DNA of 64,000 bases from positions 248,001 to 312,000 of the forward strand of contig NZ_JABMCF010000033.1 of NCBI RefSeq assembly GCF_013359815.1, written 5' to 3'. The translations under genes were made by a program, and so were the position numbers. The stretch comes from Curtobacterium flaccumfaciens. Lineage in GTDB: Bacteria > Actinomycetota > Actinomycetes > Actinomycetales > Microbacteriaceae. How positions within the stretch are numbered: the first letter of the stretch is position 1; each line of letters begins with the position of its first letter. Positions 33,994-42,306 of the stretch are shown here, piece by piece. The notes beneath the pieces were generated by a model. It had not been told where the DNA came from and did not search any database. It worked only from the letters and a program-made list of their open reading frames with translations.

Positions 33994-34022
33994 GATCGTG
34001 CCCTTCGTCGGTGTTGCTCGTG

Positions 34023-34040
34023 TGCTTCGAGTTCGAAGCA
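34023..34040. promoter_or_regulatory. MarR operator, site 1 (MDR side)
   Basis: TGCTTCGAGTTCGAAGCA, 8-bp inverted arms. Its exact reverse complement is present at 34061-34078. Confidence 0.75.
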
Positions 34041-34060
34041 ACCGACGGTGACGCTAGCAC

Positions 34061-34078
34061 TGCTTCGAACTCGAAGCA
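34061..34078. promoter_or_regulatory. MarR operator, site 2 (marR side)
   Basis: TGCTTCGAACTCGAAGCA, the reverse complement of site 1, centred 38 bp from it and ending ten bases before the marR ATG. Confidence 0.75.
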
Positions 34079-34087
34079 ACAGGTAGG

Positions 34088-34591
34088 ATGGATCTCGTGA
34101 CCGATGCGCCGAACTCCCTGACCCCGACGCAGCTCGGGGCGTACTTCGCCTTCACCGAGGTGAGCAGCCTGCTGCGCCACGCGGTCGAGCGGCAGCTGCG
34201 CGACGTGGGCGGCCTGAGCTACGTGCAGTTCCAGCTGCTCGCCCGGCTCGGTGACGCTCCGGGCGGGCAGCAGCGCATGACCGACCTCGCCGACGGGGTC
34301 GTCTACAGCCGCAGCGGGCTCACGTACCAGGCGCAACTGCTCGAGCAGCGTGGGCTGGTCACCCGTGGGCCCTCGCCCGACGACGAACGCAGCACGGTCG
34401 TGAAGATCACCCGGGCTGGTCGTGACGTCCTCGCCGCGGTCTTCCCCGGACACATCGAGGCGCTGCACACCCTGCTGTTCGCGTCGATGTCGGGCGCGGA
34501 CGTCGACGACCTGGCGCGGATCCTCGGGGGAGCGGCGGAGCACCTGCGCGCGAACCCGCCACGCTCCGCGGGCGCGCGGCGGCGCGGCTGA
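34088..34591 (+). CDS. MarR family transcriptional regulator
   Basis: 167 residues (ATG 34088; GTG 34097 is an alternative). Winged HTH at about residues 65-115: 'RMTDLADGVVYSRSGLTYQA' and 'LVTRGPSPDDERSTVV'. The last 15 residues are Arg-rich. Divergent from the MDR oxidoreductase with a shared double operator, the usual arrangement for a locally acting, autoregulated MarR repressor that responds to a phenolic or quinone-like compound. Confidence 0.9.
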   Translation: MDLVTDAPNSLTPTQLGAYFAFTEVSSLLRHAVERQLRDVGGLSYVQFQLLARLGDAPGGQQRMTDLADGVVYSRSGLTYQAQLLEQRGLVTRGPSPDDERSTVVKITRAGRDVLAAVFPGHIEALHTLLFASMSGADVDDLARILGGAAEHLRANPPRSAGARRRG

Positions 34592-34621
34592 CCGGCGGTC
34601 GCGCCGGCGGGTGAGCGCGGC

Positions 34622-34822
34622 CTAGCTGCGGGGCGCCCGCACCAGGAACAGCGTGATGGCGCCGAGGACGACCGCGGCGACGATGAGCGCCCAGGCGAGC
34701 ACGATGACCGGCCCGTCCCAGGGGGTGAAGAGCAGTCCGACCCCGATCACCAGGGCCACGGCGGCGCCGATGAGGGCGAGGCGGTGCGGTCGTACCGGAG
34801 CGGTGCGTGTCACGGTTCCCAC
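34622..34822 (-). CDS. Small membrane protein, two helices
   Basis: 66 residues from GTG 34822. A basic N-terminus is followed by two hydrophobic helices ('LALIGAAVALVIGVGLLF' and 'VIVLAWALIVAAVVLGAITL') and ends in 'VRAPRS'. No family recognised. Lies between the convergent marR gene and the upstream GNAT gene. Confidence 0.6.
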   Translation of the reverse strand: MGTVTRTAPVRPHRLALIGAAVALVIGVGLLFTPWDGPVIVLAWALIVAAVVLGAITLFLVRAPRS

Positions 34823-34868
34823 GGTACGCGCGACGGGCTGGCAGTGCGGCGTCGAGCGGGTGCGCCGG

Positions 34869-35438
34869 TCACACCGTCGTGCGCATCACCCACCGCCACT
34901 TGGCGATGCGGCGGTCGCGCACGAACCCGAACTGCGTGAACAGTGCTTCCGGCCCGGTGTGCAGGTAGGCCCCGCGCTGCGGCTTCCGCTCGACCGTCTG
35001 CTCCGGGTAGGCCTCGACGGTCCCGCCGCCGGCCCGCCGGATCTGGTCGAGTGCGGTCGTGACCGCGGCGCGTGCGACCCCCTGGCCGCGGTGCCGGGAC
35101 TCCACGAACACGCAGCCGATCCGCCAGTCGGGCGGCGTCGAGGCGTCGCGGGCGTACGCGCCGGGGTTCAGGATCGTCGGCAGCTCGACCGGCCGCCCGA
35201 ACTGGCACCAGCCGACCGCCGTGCCGTCGGCATAGACGAGCACCTGGTGGTTCGTGCCGTTCCGCACGTGGCGGTGCTTCGCCTCCTGGTGGGACACCGT
35301 CGGGTCGGGCGTCCCGCGTGGGCCGTCCGGGTGGAACCCGATGCACCAGCACCCGCCCCACACACCGTTGCTGCGGGTCACGAGCGCGGCGAAGTCGGGC
35401 CACGTCTCCTCGGTGAGCATCGCCGTCGAGTACTCCAT
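34869..35438 (-). CDS. GNAT family N-acetyltransferase
   Basis: 189 residues from ATG 35438. Motif A is 'VESRHRGQGVARAAVTTAL' near residue 110. The N-terminal half has 'GGCWCIGFHP' with a Cys-x-Cys and 'GWCQFGRP', as in a group of actinobacterial GNATs that acetylate unknown substrates. C-terminus 'FGFVRDRRIAKWRWVMRTTV' matches the same group. Function otherwise unknown. Confidence 0.85.
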   Translation of the reverse strand: MEYSTAMLTEETWPDFAALVTRSNGVWGGCWCIGFHPDGPRGTPDPTVSHQEAKHRHVRNGTNHQVLVYADGTAVGWCQFGRPVELPTILNPGAYARDASTPPDWRIGCVFVESRHRGQGVARAAVTTALDQIRRAGGGTVEAYPEQTVERKPQRGAYLHTGPEALFTQFGFVRDRRIAKWRWVMRTTV

Positions 35439-35513
35439 GGGCCGATGATCCTCCGGTCCTGGCGATCCCGCCACCACCGCGACCGTGGTGCTCGTATCGG
35501 CGCGGGACCGGTG

Positions 35514-35750
35514 TCAGGCCGCGCTGCGCCGGGCGGCGACGAGGCCGGAGACGAGCGCCGCGACGCCGAGCCCGATGCCGACCACGCCGGCGAGTGCACC
35601 GAAGAACATCAGCGCCCCGGCACCGATGTTCGCGCCGCCTTCGCCGGAGTCGTTCGCGTTCGCGTACCCACCGACGAACGAGGCCAGGAACGCCACGACG
35701 AGGAACGCCGTGCAGAGGATGTGCAGCACACGCGGCGCGATCGGGGTCAT
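35514..35750 (-). CDS. Small membrane protein, two helices
   Basis: 78 residues from ATG 35750. Two hydrophobic segments ('VLHILCTAFLVVAFLASFVG' and 'ALMFFGALAGVVGIGLGVAA') separated by an acidic/Asn-rich loop, with an 'AARRSAA' end. No family recognised. Divergent from the PBP gene; no sign of a shared operon. Confidence 0.6.
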   Translation of the reverse strand: MTPIAPRVLHILCTAFLVVAFLASFVGGYANANDSGEGGANIGAGALMFFGALAGVVGIGLGVAALVSGLVAARRSAA

Positions 35751-35908
35751 GCCCGGATCGTAGCGCGGCGGCGGGGAGCGGATCGCACCGGCACTTTCCC
35801 AGCGGACACGACGGTGTTCCGCGGGGAAGTCACGGCGACCGCCCGAGCAGGACTGGGAGCCTCTCCGGACCGCGCCGATGGCGGTGCGACCGAGGGGGAA
35901 CGGACGAC

Positions 35909-37963
35909 ATGACGATGCGACGTGCAGGGGGAGCCGCGCTCGGCTTCGTGGGTGGCAGTGTGCTCGCCGGGTTACTGGTGAGCGTCGGGGTGACACCGGT
36001 GATCGCGGTCGCCGGCGTCGGCACGACCTCGGCGATCGGGGTGTTCGAGACGTTGCCGGAGGACATCGAGATCGGGCAGCTGCCGCAGCGGAACCAGATC
36101 TGGGCGTACCGCGGCGGCGAGCCGGTGCACCTGGCGAACGTGTGGGACCAGGACCGGCAGGAGCTCACGCTCGACCAGATCAGCGACCACCTGGAGCACG
36201 CCGCGGTGGACGGCGAGGACAAGCGGTTCTACGAGACCGGCGGTGTCGACGCGACGTCCGTCGTCCGGTCGCTCGTGAGCGTCGCCACGTCCGGGACCGA
36301 GGGCGGGTCGGGTGGTTCGACCCTGACGATGCAGCTCGTGCGGAACATCAAGATCCAGCAGGCGAGCGAACTGCCCACCGCCGAGGAGCGCGAGGCCGCG
36401 TACAAGGATGCGACCCGGCGGACACCGCAGCGCAAGCTCGCCGAGATGAAGCTCGCCATCAGCCTGGCGAAGCAGTACACGAAGCAGCAGATCCTGGCGG
36501 CGTACCTGAACATTGCCTACTTCGGCGACCAGACCTACGGGGTGCAGTCGGCGGCGCAGCACTACTACGGCAAGTCGGCGACCGACCTGACCCCGGCCGA
36601 GGCGGCGTCCCTCATCGCGATCGTGCAGTGGCCGGAGCGACGGGACCTGTCGACGCCGGACCACCACCGCGACAACGCCGCCCGGCGGAACGTGATCCTG
36701 CGGTCGATGCACGAGCAGGGGCACCTGTCGACCGAGGAGTACCGCACGGCTCGGCTGTCCCGTGTCGCCGACTCCGTCCACCTGACGGCCCCGCAGCAGG
36801 GGTGCGAGGCGGTCGAGGTGGGCGCGGAGTTCTTCTGTGACCACGCGGAGACCATCGCCCAGCGGCTCCCGCAGCTCGGCGCGACGAAGCAGCAGCGGGC
36901 GGACGCCTGGCGCACCGGCGGGTACCGGATCCAGACCACGCTCGACCTCGACCTGAACGCGGAACAGAAGCGGCTGCTCGACCAGTACGACCCGAAGACC
37001 GAGACCCGGCTGGCGCTGGGGGCCACGTTCAACACGGTCGAGGCCGGGACGGGCCGCGTGCTGACGATGGCGCAGAACACCGACCACGACCGGTCGTCCG
37101 ACGCGCCCCGCACCGCGACCTCGCTGAACTACGCCACCGACCAGGCGGACGGCAGCTCGACGGGGTTCCAGACCGGGTCGACCTACAAGATGTTCACCCT
37201 GCTGGCGTGGATCGAGGCCGGCCGCAGCCCGGACACCGTCGTCAACGGCACCCCGCACCCGCACAGCGAGTGGACCGCCTGCGGCGGACCCGCCTCGGCG
37301 TTCTGGCAGCCGAAGAACGACTCACCCGGGCAGCGTGGTCCGTACTCGGTCCGGTCGGCGACGGCGCAGTCCGTGAACGCGGCGTACCAGTCGATGGCCG
37401 AACAGCTCGACCTGTGCGACATCCGCGACGTGGCCGAGCGGCTGGGGGTGCACCTGGCGACCGGTGGCGAGCTGCCCTGGAACCCGGGGTCCCTGCTCGG
37501 CACCGAGAGCATCGCCCCGCTGACGATGGCGTCGGCCTACGCCGGCATCGCGAACGGCGGGCGGTTCTGTGCACCCGTCGTGATCGACCAGGTCGTCGCA
37601 CCCGACGGCGAGGAACTCGGCGGACAACCCCGCACGTGCACGCAGGCGGTGTCGCCGCAGACCGCGGCCACCGCGTTCGACGTCATGCAGGGCGCGTTCC
37701 GCGGCGGCACGGCGAGCGGCGGGCAGACCCCCGACGGCGCGACCCTGTTCGGCAAGACCGGCACCACGGACGCTGCCGACCAGGTGTGGCTGGTGGGCGG
37801 GACCTCGCGTGCCGTCACCGCCTACTGGCAGGGCAACACGGACGGCGCGAAGCACAACCTGCGGTCGTTCTCCAACGGTCAGGGCGGCACCTACGCGGGG
37901 TCGCGCGCGGCCGTCTGGCGCTACGCGCAGACCGCGGTGAACGCGGCGCTGCCGGTCGGCTGA
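35909..37963 (+). CDS. Class A penicillin-binding protein (glycosyltransferase plus transpeptidase)
   Basis: 684 residues from ATG 35909 with GAGGGGG upstream. One N-terminal helix anchors it. The GT51 domain has 'GEDKRFYETGGVDATS' (catalytic Glu), 'GSTLTMQLVRN', and 'RKLAEMKLAISLAKQYTK'. The transpeptidase domain has 'GSTYKMFTLLAW' (SxxK), 'SVNAAY' (SxN) and 'FGKTGTTDAADQVW' (KTG). It polymerises and cross-links peptidoglycan outside the membrane. Cys residues in 'GCEAVEVGAEFFCDH' and 'WTACGGP...LDLCD' could form disulfides. Monocistronic, followed by a palindromic terminator. Confidence 0.94.
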   Translation: MTMRRAGGAALGFVGGSVLAGLLVSVGVTPVIAVAGVGTTSAIGVFETLPEDIEIGQLPQRNQIWAYRGGEPVHLANVWDQDRQELTLDQISDHLEHAAVDGEDKRFYETGGVDATSVVRSLVSVATSGTEGGSGGSTLTMQLVRNIKIQQASELPTAEEREAAYKDATRRTPQRKLAEMKLAISLAKQYTKQQILAAYLNIAYFGDQTYGVQSAAQHYYGKSATDLTPAEAASLIAIVQWPERRDLSTPDHHRDNAARRNVILRSMHEQGHLSTEEYRTARLSRVADSVHLTAPQQGCEAVEVGAEFFCDHAETIAQRLPQLGATKQQRADAWRTGGYRIQTTLDLDLNAEQKRLLDQYDPKTETRLALGATFNTVEAGTGRVLTMAQNTDHDRSSDAPRTATSLNYATDQADGSSTGFQTGSTYKMFTLLAWIEAGRSPDTVVNGTPHPHSEWTACGGPASAFWQPKNDSPGQRGPYSVRSATAQSVNAAYQSMAEQLDLCDIRDVAERLGVHLATGGELPWNPGSLLGTESIAPLTMASAYAGIANGGRFCAPVVIDQVVAPDGEELGGQPRTCTQAVSPQTAATAFDVMQGAFRGGTASGGQTPDGATLFGKTGTTDAADQVWLVGGTSRAVTAYWQGNTDGAKHNLRSFSNGQGGTYAGSRAAVWRYAQTAVNAALPVG

Positions 37964-37972
37964 CGGCCCGGA

Positions 37973-38043
37973 ACGCAACCACCAACGGCCTGGAGGCGCG
38001 GTGCCAGCTGGCACCGCGCCTCCAGGCCGGTTCTCGGTTGCGT
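37973..38043. terminator. Palindromic terminator (GGAGGC family) between PBP and fecB-like gene
   Basis: Inner 42-bp perfect palindrome (37987-38028) with outer stem ACGCAACC/GGTTGCGT (37973-37980, 38036-38043). It sits between convergent genes and is a paralogue of 25164-25229. Confidence 0.8.
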
Positions 38044-38044
38044 C

Positions 38045-39064
38045 CTACGACAGCTTCTTGCTGTCCTCGAGCCAGCCCGCGAGCTTGGTCATGTAGTCGG
38101 CCTGCGACGCGTAGTCGAGGGCCGGGAACGTCCAGCTGTGGACCTGGCCCGCCTCGAGCGCGGCGTTGTCGGCGAAGGTCGGCTGCTTCTCGAGGTCGGC
38201 GACCTGGTAGCCCTGCTGCGACAGCAGCAGCACGTCACCGGTGATCTGGCCGGCGTTCTCCCACGAGTAGATGCCCCAGTAGAAGCCCTCCGGCTTCGGG
38301 TTGACGAAGTCGACCCCGTACGACGCGTACATCTGCAGCGACGGCTCGTCGGTCGGGCGGGTGACGTACGCGCCGTCACCGTCGGCGTACATCGAGACGA
38401 CCGACAGGTCCTTCTCCTTCGAGACCTTCTCGAGCTCGTCGGCCGCGGTGTCGAAGCGCTCCTCGGCGGCGTCGACCGTCGACTCCTTCGCGCCGAGGGA
38501 CTCGGACAGTTCGGCGATCTTCTCGATGACGTCCTCGCCCTTGCCGCCCCACTTCACCTGGACGACCGGCGCGATGGCCTCGATCTGCTTCTCCTGCGCC
38601 TTGTCCTTGAAGCCGTAGCCGGGCTGCTTCGTGTCGAGCGTGCCCTTGGCGTCGGTCGGGTAGACCGAGGTGACGACGAGGTCGGGCTTGAGCGCGGCGA
38701 GCTGCTCGAGGTCGATGTCGCCGTAGGCCGTGCCGAGCTGCGTGATGCCGTCGGTGTCGAGGCCCTTGAACCGGGCGTCCTTCGCCATCGTCAGCTGCCC
38801 GAAGGTGCCGACGGGCTTCAGGCCGTACTCGATGAACGACAGGGCGATGTCGTTCAGCACGACGACGCGCTTCGGCGTGTGGTCGACCTTCACGGTGGCG
38901 CCCGTGGCGTCCTCGTACGACCATGCCTTCGACGCGGCGGTGCCGCCGTCGGAGTCGGAGTCGTTCGAGTTGCCGGTGCTCGAGCAGCCGGTCAGGAGGA
39001 GTGCCGAGACGGTCACGGAGGTCAGGAGGGCGGCGCGCAGGTGGCCACGTCGGGAGGTCTTCAC
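38045..39064 (-). CDS. Iron-siderophore ABC transporter substrate-binding lipoprotein
   Basis: 339 residues from GTG 39064. Lipoprotein signal ending 'LLLTGC' (Cys27), a Ser/Asp/Gly linker, then a type III periplasmic-binding fold: 'PKRVVVLNDIALSFIEYGL' begins the N lobe, 'AALKPDLVVTS' is the helix-loop of FecB/FhuD proteins, and 'VHSWTFPALDYASQADYM' lies near the end. It captures ferric siderophore for the permease pair upstream. An iron box lies one base before the start; the box also forms the last codons of the ATPase gene upstream, so this gene has its own promoter. Confidence 0.93.
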   Translation of the reverse strand: MKTSRRGHLRAALLTSVTVSALLLTGCSSTGNSNDSDSDGGTAASKAWSYEDATGATVKVDHTPKRVVVLNDIALSFIEYGLKPVGTFGQLTMAKDARFKGLDTDGITQLGTAYGDIDLEQLAALKPDLVVTSVYPTDAKGTLDTKQPGYGFKDKAQEKQIEAIAPVVQVKWGGKGEDVIEKIAELSESLGAKESTVDAAEERFDTAADELEKVSKEKDLSVVSMYADGDGAYVTRPTDEPSLQMYASYGVDFVNPKPEGFYWGIYSWENAGQITGDVLLLSQQGYQVADLEKQPTFADNAALEAGQVHSWTFPALDYASQADYMTKLAGWLEDSKKLS

Positions 39065-39065
39065 G

Positions 39066-39084
39066 TTAGGAGAGGCTAACCTAA
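39066..39084 (-). promoter_or_regulatory. IdeR/DtxR iron box of the substrate-binding protein gene
   Basis: Read leftward: TTAGGTTAGCCTCTCCTAA. TAGCCT inside it can act as -10, eight bases before the GTG. The box overlaps the last codons of the ATPase gene (Asn-Leu-Gly-stop read from AAC TTA GGT TAG). Confidence 0.85.
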
Positions 39085-40011
39085 GTTCGCGGTACTCGCC
39101 AGCACGTCTTCGGTTTTCGTCGGGACCGTGTGCTCGGTCGGGGCGCTGGGAGCCGTGTGTTCCGTCGGGGCACTCGGGTGCTCCGGCGGGGCACTCGGGA
39201 CGGGGTCGTGCTCGTCTGCTTCGGGCACGATCATCGGTGCACCGGTCACCGGGTCGGGGAACACCCGGGCGTGCAGGCCGAACGCGTGCTCGAGCAGTGC
39301 CGGGGTGAGGACCTCGTGCGGTGTGCCGTCGGCGACGACCCCGCCGTCGTGCAGCACCACGAGCCGGTCGGAGTACCGCGCCGCGAGCGACAGGTCGTGC
39401 AACACCATCACGATCGTCGACCCCTGCTCGCGGTTCAGCCGCCGGACGAGCCGCAGGACCTCGAGCTGGTGCGCGAGGTCGAGGTAGGTGGTCGGTTCGT
39501 CGAGCAGGAGCGTCTGGGCCTGCTGCGCGACGACCATGGCGATCCAGGCGCGCTGGCGCTGCCCGCCGGACAGGCTCGTGACGTCGCGGTGCGCGACCTC
39601 GGTCAGGCCGGTGGCGGCGATGGCATCTTCGGCGACGGCGGCGTCCTCGGCGGTCCACGGCTTCGCCCACGACTGGTGCGGGTTCCGGCCGCGCATCACC
39701 AGGTCGAGCACGCTGGTGCCCGCGGGCGCGACGGGGGACTGCGGCAGGATCGCGAGCTTGCGGGCGACCTGGCGGTTCGGCTCCCTGCGGATCGGGGTGC
39801 CGTCGAGCATGACCTCGCCGGCCTGCGGCTTGAGCACGCGGCCGAACGCCTTGAGTAGGGTCGACTTGCCGCAGCCGTTCGCCCCGAGGAACGTCGTGAC
39901 GGTGCCGCGTTCGATGCGCAGGTCGAGGTCGCGCAGCACGGGCTGGCGGTCGTAGCCGACGGACAGGCCCGTGGCTTCGAGCACGCTGTCTTGCGGGTGC
40001 GTTGTTGTCAT
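39076..40011 (-). CDS. Iron-siderophore ABC transporter ATP-binding protein
   Basis: 311 residues from ATG 40011, overlapping the permease stop (ATGA). Walker A 'LGANGCGKSTLLKAF' near residue 38, signature 'LSGGQRQRAW' near 145, Walker B 'TLLLDEPTTYLDL' near 168, H-loop 'VLHDLSLAARY'. The core ends near residue 255; an extra acidic Pro/Glu/His/Thr tail follows, with PTEHT repeated twice. FecE/FhuC proteins normally lack this tail. Drives import of ferric siderophore. Confidence 0.94.
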   Translation of the reverse strand: MTTTHPQDSVLEATGLSVGYDRQPVLRDLDLRIERGTVTTFLGANGCGKSTLLKAFGRVLKPQAGEVMLDGTPIRREPNRQVARKLAILPQSPVAPAGTSVLDLVMRGRNPHQSWAKPWTAEDAAVAEDAIAATGLTEVAHRDVTSLSGGQRQRAWIAMVVAQQAQTLLLDEPTTYLDLAHQLEVLRLVRRLNREQGSTIVMVLHDLSLAARYSDRLVVLHDGGVVADGTPHEVLTPALLEHAFGLHARVFPDPVTGAPMIVPEADEHDPVPSAPPEHPSAPTEHTAPSAPTEHTVPTKTEDVLASTANLG

Positions 40012-41177
40012 CGGGACATCTCCTTGCGGTGACGGACGAGGAGCCAGATCAGGTACGGTGCCCCGATCACGGTGGTGATGATGCCGACCGGCACCTGCCA
40101 CGGGAACGCGGAACGCGACAGCAGGTCGGCGGCGAGCACGAGCACGGCGCCGAGGGCACCGGCGAGCAGCAGCGGCGGCCGGTTCGTGCCGGCGAGCCGG
40201 AGCCCGACCTGCGGCACGACGAACGCGACGAAGCCGACCGGTCCCGCGGCGGCCACGGCGGCGGCGGTCAGCACGACTGCGAGCGCGATGACGAGCAGCC
40301 GGTGCCGCTGGACGCCGAGTCCGACGCCCGTCGCGACCTCGTCGCCGAGTTGCCCGATGCCGAGCGCGGCACTCGTCGCGAGCGCGATCGGCACCGCGAC
40401 GACGGCCACCACGAGCAGCGGCCAGACGCTCTCCCACGAGGTGCTCGACAGGCTGCCGACGAGCCACTGCGACGCCGCGGTGGCGACGGTGATCTTCGCG
40501 CGGACGAGCAGGTAGCTCGTCACCGCGTCGAGCGTCGCGCTCACGCCGATGCCGACCAGCACGAGCCGGTAGCTCTGCACGCCGCCGCGCCAGCCCAGGC
40601 CGTACACCAGGACCGCGGCGACCAGGGCGCCGATCGTCGCGGCCACCGGGATCCCGCCGCCGAGCACCAGGGACGACACCGAGTACGTCCCGCCGCCGAG
40701 CACGATCGCCGCGACGGCACCGACGCTGGCGCCCGCCGTGACACCGATGATGTCCGGGGTGCCGAGGGGGTTGCGGGTGAAGGTCTGGGTGAGCGCGCCG
40801 GCCACCCCGAGCGTCAGGCCGACGAGTGCGCCGGTGAGCACGCGGGGCAGGCGCAGGGTGGTGATGATGAAGGCGTCCGGCCCGGACTCCAGGCCGAGCA
40901 GGGACCGGATGACGACCCCGGGTGCGATCCACGTCGATCCGACCGCCGTGCCGAGGACGATGAGCACCAGGACTGTGGCGAGCGACCCGACCGTGTACCA
41001 GAACACCCGGGGGCGCCAGGCGAGGCCGACGGGGCCGATGCGGATGCCGGCGCGGCCGGGGGTTCGTGCAGCCGGGGCGGGCGTGCTCGGCGTGGTGGTC
41101 TCGGGCGTGCTGCTGGGCGTGCTGCTGGGCGCGCTGCCGGGCGTGCTGCCGGTGCTGCGCACCGCTGCCCCGCTCAC
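40008..41177 (-). CDS. Iron-siderophore ABC transporter permease (FecCD family), second subunit
   Basis: 389 residues from GTG 41177, overlapping the first permease stop (GTGA). A 55-residue cytoplasmic head rich in Ser/Thr/Pro ('SAPSSTPSSTPETTTPSTP') precedes ten or so helices. Family signature 'TRNPLGTPDIIGVTAGASV' near residue 130 and 'GPVGFVAFVVPQVGLRLAG' near 305. Pairs with the other permease to form the channel. The head is encoded by a short tandem DNA repeat around 41100-41160. Confidence 0.93.
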   Translation of the reverse strand: MSGAAVRSTGSTPGSAPSSTPSSTPETTTPSTPAPAARTPGRAGIRIGPVGLAWRPRVFWYTVGSLATVLVLIVLGTAVGSTWIAPGVVIRSLLGLESGPDAFIITTLRLPRVLTGALVGLTLGVAGALTQTFTRNPLGTPDIIGVTAGASVGAVAAIVLGGGTYSVSSLVLGGGIPVAATIGALVAAVLVYGLGWRGGVQSYRLVLVGIGVSATLDAVTSYLLVRAKITVATAASQWLVGSLSSTSWESVWPLLVVAVVAVPIALATSAALGIGQLGDEVATGVGLGVQRHRLLVIALAVVLTAAAVAAAGPVGFVAFVVPQVGLRLAGTNRPPLLLAGALGAVLVLAADLLSRSAFPWQVPVGIITTVIGAPYLIWLLVRHRKEMSR

Positions 41178-42286
41178 AGCGACACCAGCGATCGGCGACG
41201 GGCCACGGCGACGAACACGGGGCCACCGATGACGGCGAGCACGATGCCGACCTCGACCTCGGAGAACCCGCCGATCAGGCGACCGATGACGTCGGCGAGC
41301 AGCACGAGGGCTGCGCCGACCAGACCGGACACGGGCAGGGTCCAGCGGTGTCCGGTGCCCACGAGCGCGCGGGCGACGTGCGGCACCGTCAGGCCGACGA
41401 AGCCGATCGGGCCGGCAGCAGCGGTCGCCCCGGCGGCGAGCAGCGTGATCCCGCCCAGGCCGACGAGCCGGGCGACGAGCACGTTCTCGCCGAGCCCCTT
41501 CGCCAGTTCGGACCCGAGCCCGAGGGCGTCGAGGGCGCGGACGTTCAGCACCGCGAGCACGAGCCCGGCGGCCAGGAACGGCCACACCGCCCCGAGGATG
41601 TCGAGCTGCCGTGCCGCGAGGGACCCGACGACCCAGAGCCGGTACGCGTCGAGCGAGGCCTGGTCGGTCAGCACGACGAAGGAGGTCAGGGCGGCGAGCA
41701 GCGCCGAGACCGCGGCCCCGGCGAGGGCGAGCGGCACCGGACTGGCGGTGCCACTGCCGGCGATGGTCACCGAGAAGACGACGACGCTGGCGACCAGGGC
41801 CCCGACCAGCGCGAACCACACGGTCGCGCTCGTGCTCGTCACCCCGAACACGTAGACGCCGAGCACCACCGCGAGTCCCGCACCCGAGGAGACCCCGAAC
41901 AGGCCGGGGTCGGCGAGTGGGTTTCGGGTGTGTCCCTGCATGAGCAGCCCGGCGATGCCGAGGGCCGCCCCGACCGCAGCACCGATGAGCGTGCGCGGGA
42001 TGCGGGACCCCCACACGATCGCCTCGTCGGTGCTCGACCCGGAGCGGGTGAGCCCAGCCCACACCTCGGCGACACCGATGCGGTTGCTGCCGAGCAGCAT
42101 GCTCGCCACGGCGACGAGCACCAGGGCGACGACGAGGCCGATGATGACCGCGGTCCGTCGCCGCATCGCGGTCCGGTGCACACCGAGGGCGCGGGACGCG
42201 TCGCCGTCTCGGGCGCTGGACGCGACGGGTTCGGGGGCCTCCGGACCGGAAGCCAGAACGGGATTGGGGGCTGGCACGGAAGTCAT
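41174..42286 (-). CDS. Iron-siderophore ABC transporter permease (FecCD family), first subunit
   Basis: 370 residues from ATG 42286. After a 40-residue hydrophilic head come about ten helices, with 'TRNPLADPGLFGVSSGAGL' near residue 125 and 'GPIGFVGLTVPHVARALVG' near 295, both FecCD signatures. First gene of the importer operon (permease, permease, ATPase, binding protein). Its ATG is separated by exactly 19 bp from the ATG of the divergent siderophore-interacting protein gene; the iron box fills that gap. Confidence 0.94.
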   Translation of the reverse strand: MTSVPAPNPVLASGPEAPEPVASSARDGDASRALGVHRTAMRRRTAVIIGLVVALVLVAVASMLLGSNRIGVAEVWAGLTRSGSSTDEAIVWGSRIPRTLIGAAVGAALGIAGLLMQGHTRNPLADPGLFGVSSGAGLAVVLGVYVFGVTSTSATVWFALVGALVASVVVFSVTIAGSGTASPVPLALAGAAVSALLAALTSFVVLTDQASLDAYRLWVVGSLAARQLDILGAVWPFLAAGLVLAVLNVRALDALGLGSELAKGLGENVLVARLVGLGGITLLAAGATAAAGPIGFVGLTVPHVARALVGTGHRWTLPVSGLVGAALVLLADVIGRLIGGFSEVEVGIVLAVIGGPVFVAVARRRSLVSL

Positions 42287-42287
42287 C

Positions 42288-42306
42288 TTAGGTTAGCCTT
42301 GCCTCA
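42288..42306. promoter_or_regulatory. IdeR/DtxR iron box shared by divergent importer and SIP genes
   Basis: TTAGGTTAGCCTTGCCTCA. It starts two bases after the leftward ATG and its last base is the A of the rightward ATG. TAGCCT (42294-42299) six bases before the rightward ATG fits a leaderless -10. Confidence 0.88.
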
